Part shown: positions 59,932 through 64,000 of the stretch, piece after piece | Position numbering within the stretch: the stretch's first letter is position 1 | Layout of the letters: every line of letters starts with the position of its first letter | Assembly: GCA_001643675.2 (NCBI GenBank) | Contig: LSRY02000017.1 | Span: forward strand, 620,001-684,000 | Origin: Monocercomonoides exilis | Taxonomy: Eukaryota > Preaxostyla > Oxymonadida > Polymastigidae | DNA length: 64,000 nt | Direction: 5' to 3' | The notes under the pieces: generated by a model | The model's input: the letters and a program-made list of their open reading frames with translations, nothing else | Told to the model about the DNA's origin: nothing | The model's database searches: none | Translations under genes and position numbers: made by a program

Positions 59932-61564
59932 ATGTCAAAGATTTCTGTTGATGCGGCTGGAATGAAGAAGAAAGCAGAAGCAGCGATTAAAGAGGGAGTA
60001 AAAATGTATTGTGCATGATATTTTGTATCAATTTATTGATTTATGAATATGAAGGGGAACAAAAGGTTTTTTTAATCGGCATCCGGATTACTGTTCTGCA
60101 GCAAAGAAAGTTGAAGAAGGTTCAAAAATGTTGAGACTTGCAGGCGATGATGATGCAAGCGCAACTGCAATGATTCAAGCTGCTGAATTTTTTGCTCTTG
60201 GAGACAAGTATTTTTATTTTTTCATTTTTTATTTTCAGTGATTAATGTCTTGAAGTGCAAATGGAGCTGGAAAACTTTATGAAAGTGCAGGGAATATAAG
60301 AATAAATCAAGGAAGATACGATGAAGCAATACAACTACTTCAAAAAGTTTGTTTTTTCTTTTTGAAATTCTTAAATTCTAATTTTATTTAGTGTCAAGAA
60401 ATGCTTAGGATTGCTGGAAATGCAAACCGTGCTGGAGAAGCACTTAAAAACGCAGCTATGTATGCTTTTGACACTTGTTTCATGAAACTCATTGATCTTT
60501 ATGAAGTCATATAACAGAGTCAAATCCAGAAAAATCCTTTGAGTTATTTACACTTGCACTAGAGATTTATCACGTATATATATTGTGTTTCTTTCCTTAG
60601 TAACTTCATCGTATTATATGTGTTTAATGTTTTTTAAAAGGATGAAGACAATCTGCACTTTTTTGAAGATACTTTTCAATATTATCTTGTGGCAATGGCA
60701 AAAGCGAAGAAGTGTGTTAATTATAGCTTTGCTTGTATTAAAATGGAATTATTTTTAATTATTCATTCTTACCATTTGTTTTCATTATTTGGACTAATCA
60801 TCTTTTAAAGTTGGGATCTTGCTCTGAAAGAAATTCCCCGTCGAATTGAAAATGCGCAAAAGCTGAAGCGCCCAGATACACAAAACAAAGTTTGCTTTTT
60901 TGCTTTTTACAAAGTGTTGTTAATTCGGCATTTCTTCTTCTTCTTCTTAATTTTTCAATGTTTACATTTCTTAATTTTGCGATTGGTATGAATTATTAAA
61001 ATGAAACAAAGATGATATTGACGATGGTTATCATCCATCTTGCAAACAAAGACCTTGATGGAGCAAATCAAACGCTGAGCCAATACATGAGGTTTTTATT
61101 TTTGATTATTTTTTCAAACTTAGCAATTTTTTTGTTTCACATTGCCAATGATCATTGTGAATATATTTTTCTATATTTTTCAAATATTGTTTCTCAAATT
61201 CTATGAATTTTACCTTTCTTCCTTCAACAGCATGGAAGGATTTGAATTTTCAAATGATTGCGATATTGCCTCCAAGCTTATATCAGCCATTCAAATGGGA
61301 GATCAAGACTCTCTGGACGCTGTTTTGAAGCAGCAGTACATTGCCTTTCTTCCATTGGATATTAGCCGACTGGCAAAGAGTTTGAAGGTGTTTACACCAA
61401 AAAGCAACCCGCTGACAAGCTTTGCTCCTACGTCTGTTGAGAAGGATGAAGAACAATACGATTCTGGATATGGAGCTTCGACTGATGCTCCATCGAGCGT
61501 GACTGGGGGAATGGCAACACCAGAAGCTGGAAATGAAGAGGACGAAGACGAAAGTGGACTGTAG
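59932..61564 (+). CDS. NAPG: Gamma-SNAP (soluble NSF attachment protein)
   Basis: Nine exons: 59932-60005, 60055-60207, 60256-60346, 60392-60459, 60507-60573, 60641-60711, 60811-60889, 61012-61091 and 61231-61564. All junctions are GT-AG and in frame, giving 338 residues (human NAPG 312). TPR-like helical hairpins are visible: RHPDYCSAAKKVEEGSKML, GKLYESAGNIRINQGRYDEA, NPEKSFELFTLALEIYH, FEDTFQYYLVAMAKAK. The C-terminal half has SMEGFEFSNDCDIASKLISA, as in the family's SIPGFNGSEDCAALEQL, and the protein ends DEDESGL, near the human DEYSGGLC. SNAPs bind SNARE complexes and recruit the ATPase NSF for disassembly. The introns are 45-139 bp, making this the most intron-dense gene here. Alpha-SNAP is less likely because of the SMEGF motif and the C-terminus. 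Confidence 0.82.
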
Positions 61565-62592
61565 AACACTACTTCTCACAAGCTTATTGCTTGACTTTTG
61601 ATTTTTCTCTTCGATAATTTTAGTGTTAATTTTTTATATCTTTATAGAGGTTTCTGAATTGCTTATCTTTAGTTTTGGATGGTTTTAAGTGGATGATGTT
61701 AATTGCTGTCAAGCAACAATGCACTCTTTCACTACTCAAATTGCAAAGTTATTTTATTTTGACTAAAAGCTTTGATTTCGTTATTTCTTCATATTTCTTT
61801 CGTTCATTGTCTGGTAAATGTCAATATCAATGAAATGTTCACAATTAAATTTTTTTGAATGCAATTTTGTCTAAAATGTTAAATAGTGTATTAGATACAA
61901 TATGAAATCTGGGTCAGAATTCTTGCATTTATGAAAAAATAGATGATTTGTTCCATCCAATTCTGTATCGAATACTTGCAATTCTAACATTCCCATGCAA
62001 AATAAAATAAATTAATATTAAAAAGTTGAGGAAAATCTTTTAAAAGATTGTGTGGAACAAATTTCTTAAAGCAAAAAATTTCATCCCATCTCTAAAATTG
62101 AGGAAATAGCTCAAGACTTCTAAAACGATGTTTGATAATAAGAAAAAATTATTTCGAAACAAGAAAAAGTTAAAATTTTTTTGTAATAATTTATTTTTTT
62201 TTGTTTAAAAAGAATTTCTGGAGATTAATTTCTTTCAAAAACCTAAATAGGGTCATATTTTTATATGATCCGATTTTTTTTATTCGATCCTATTTTTATA
62301 AAATCAATTATTCAGCCACCCACATTTCGATTTATTAATAGTATTTTTGGTATATAAGAAAAATATTAGCAACAGAATAAATATATTTAAATGCATAACC
62401 TGTTTCTTATGGGGATGAAATGGGGGGGGGGAGCCTCCCGTTGAAATTCCATCAGTTACAGGTTTTTTCAAATGAATTAAATTCAAAAAAATACGCATTT
62501 AATGTTCAAAAAATTAAATTTCAATGAAAATTGAAATTTATAATAATAAAATAAATAAATTGGCTTAATGATCATAACCCAAAAAATAAAAA
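61565..62592. other. Intergenic region with a MITE-like repeat and G10 run
   Basis: No gene is seen. It holds the repeat copy at 61910-62088, a small hairpin (GGTCATAT...ATATGATCC near 62252-62271) and a run of ten G at about 62426-62435. The left end of the transposon should be here, but its terminal repeat is not identified. Confidence 0.5.
61910..62088. repeat. 180-bp MITE-like dispersed repeat, copy B (inverted relative to A)
   Basis: It starts TGGGTCAGAATTCTTGCATT and ends AAATTTCATCCCA. It aligns along its length with the reverse complement of 48839-49020. ATCT flanks both sides of the GGG...CCC core and could be a 4-bp target duplication. Confidence 0.75.
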
Positions 62593-64000
62593 ATGAAAAA
62601 GAAAGTTGCGAGGAAATCTACTGCGGGTCAGCTGAAGCTGCGTGAGGCGATGCTATCATTCAAATATCGGTAATTTCGGAATCCACTGGAGCGAATGGCG
62701 CATATTGTTAACGATGGAGCTGAGCGTATGGTGGATGCATATAACAACAAAAAATTCGGCAAAATTCGAATAAAGCGTGCGGTGAAGGCTGTTCGGCAAG
62801 GCAGACTAGTTTCTAAAATTGTAAGACCTGCTGTGGTCATTGGCGAAAAAGAGCAAACAGCACTGGACGAAATAAAAATAGAATCACTGTCTGGAGCAAG
62901 CTTAACCATCAAGAAAATGCGTGAACTGGTTTGCATAAATATCCTTTGAAATGTATTAATTAATATTAATTAGATTGAAAACGTTGTTAATGATTTGAAA
63001 CCAGAAAACAGGCCAGATGTTAAAGTTTCTGAGTCAGTTGCCTACGATTTCATCAAACGACATCCAGAGCTGAAGGCATCAAAGCCGAAAATTGTTGATG
63101 CAAACAGGCTCGCGGTATCATGCCAACAAGTTCTAAAGCCCTGGTATGATATGCTCAACGGATTACATCAGAACAACAGTTACAACAACGCACTGATTTT
63201 CAATGTGGACGAGTCTTCACTCAGGGTTCCCGATAGCTCCAATCGGAATGTTGTTCATCCGGCAAATGCAAAACCCGGTTTCGCAAAATCTGCGGCTCGA
63301 ATGGCGAATTCTACACTGATTGCAGCGGTTGCTGCTGATGGTCAATCACTTCCTTCAGTTATTCTGTGGCCGAGTCTCAAACTTCCTGATGACTTGAAGC
63401 CTCCTCAGTCTTCAAATCTTGAAATTTGGCCGAACAAATGCGGATGGATGGAATCCTTAACGTTTAGGAAGTATGCACTTACAATTTTTCTCCCTTCAAT
63501 TAAAGAAAGAAGGCAACACATGTCACTCGACGAATCGCACTGCTTGCTTCTAATCGACTCCCACATTTCTCGAGCAGATCCAACAATCTGGCGAGAGTTT
63601 AAAAAAGAAAATGTTGATGTTGTGACATTCGTCCCTCACAGCACATACATTTGCTAGCCACTGGACCGAGGCGTATTTGCCGTTCTCAAATCAGAGCTGA
63701 GTTCACAGAAAGAAGCACCTTCGTCGTCGTCTTCAGCAGCGAAAAGAACAGCTCTTGTTGAAGTTCTACAACAATCAATTCATTCGGCACCATCACCTTC
63801 TGTCATCAAGAGGGCATTCAAATGCAACGGAGTGCTGAAAGACTCGTCTGGGCCAGTTCTGATGAAGCTTCCTCAATCATCGACTTATCCTCTTCCTTCA
63901 CATAAAAATCGATTTGACTTCTACGGCAAAGAAATAACAGAAGAAAAGGCGCTAAATGAGTGGGATGATTATTTGAGTAAGAAAAGCGAAATGGAAAATG
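62593..64000 (+). pseudogene. Pogo/Tigger-like DDE transposase with in-frame stops, cut by the window edge
   Basis: The frame from ATG 62593 contains a short N-terminal HTH-like part, then TIKKMREL. A putative 48-bp intron follows (62928-62975, GTTTGC...TTAG), and the text continues IENVVNDLKPENRPDVKVSE, a CENP-B-type HTH with FIKRHPEL, and a DDE domain. Catalytic candidates are the Asp in IFNVDESS (about 63200), the Asp in LLLIDSH (about 63555) and the PLDRGVF motif (about 63660) that in this superfamily follows a Gln. Two in-frame stops break it: TAA at 62671 and TAG at 63655, the latter exactly where the conserved Gln before PLD is expected. After the TAG the frame stays open to base 64000. 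It is a cut-and-paste DNA transposon relic; no terminal repeats were found. Confidence 0.8.

Noticed and set aside
62593-64000. Alternative genetic code (TAR = Gln) for the whole window
   Set aside because: Host genes end in TAG (gamma-SNAP) and TAA (serC, MZT1, kinase) exactly where family homology ends, so the host uses standard stops.
1-64000. tRNA, rRNA or snRNA genes
   Set aside because: I looked through the spacers for T-loop (GGTTCRAAT) and A-box patterns and found nothing convincing; a covariance-model scan could still find one.

Overview
This window looks like chromosomal DNA of an intron-rich, flagellated protist. The best fit is an oxymonad close to Monocercomonoides (Preaxostyla, Metamonada). 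The evidence is: about 35 short GT-AG introns (mostly 34-165 bp, up to about 300 bp) in otherwise dense genes; flagellar and spindle genes; very long Ser/Gln/Glu-rich low-complexity proteins; a membrane-anchored beta-helix protein with a degenerate kinase tail; and two copies of a Glu/Lys-rich helical family that I remember as very abundant in Monocercomonoides. The organism name is inference from memory, not a database result. Host genes end in TAA, TAG and TGA, so the standard code applies.

Left part (1-22700): a giant protein kinase (44-13064) whose catalytic domain is spread over about 4 kb by low-complexity inserts; an intronless phosphoserine aminotransferase (13453-14640); two tail-to-tail copies of the lineage family, the second a pseudogene (15392-16723 and 17542-18852); an EFCAB11-like EF-hand gene in three exons (19365-20024); then about 2.7 kb without a convincing gene.

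Middle (22737-46794): a surface-type beta-helix protein of about 4,100 residues with eight repeated modules, one TM segment and a degenerate kinase domain, interrupted by a one-base frameshift in a G7 run; an NAA40/NatD-like acetyltransferase in four exons; an ARM-SPRY protein in eight exons; and a 1,657-residue Ser-rich protein with one zinc finger, whose gene makes about 3 kb of nearly pure polypurine/polypyrimidine DNA.

Right part (46795-64000): 3.5 kb with two MITE-like elements and a possible C2-domain relic; then a run of conserved cytoskeleton and trafficking genes: NAP1/HEM (WAVE complex), MOZART1, a HAUS7-like augmin subunit, an outer-dynein-arm docking coiled coil (ODAD1/CCDC63 type) and gamma-SNAP in nine exons. 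The right edge holds a pogo/Tigger-like DDE transposase with two in-frame stops. Many of these genes only become readable after joining exons by hand; the exon coordinates are given in the entries.
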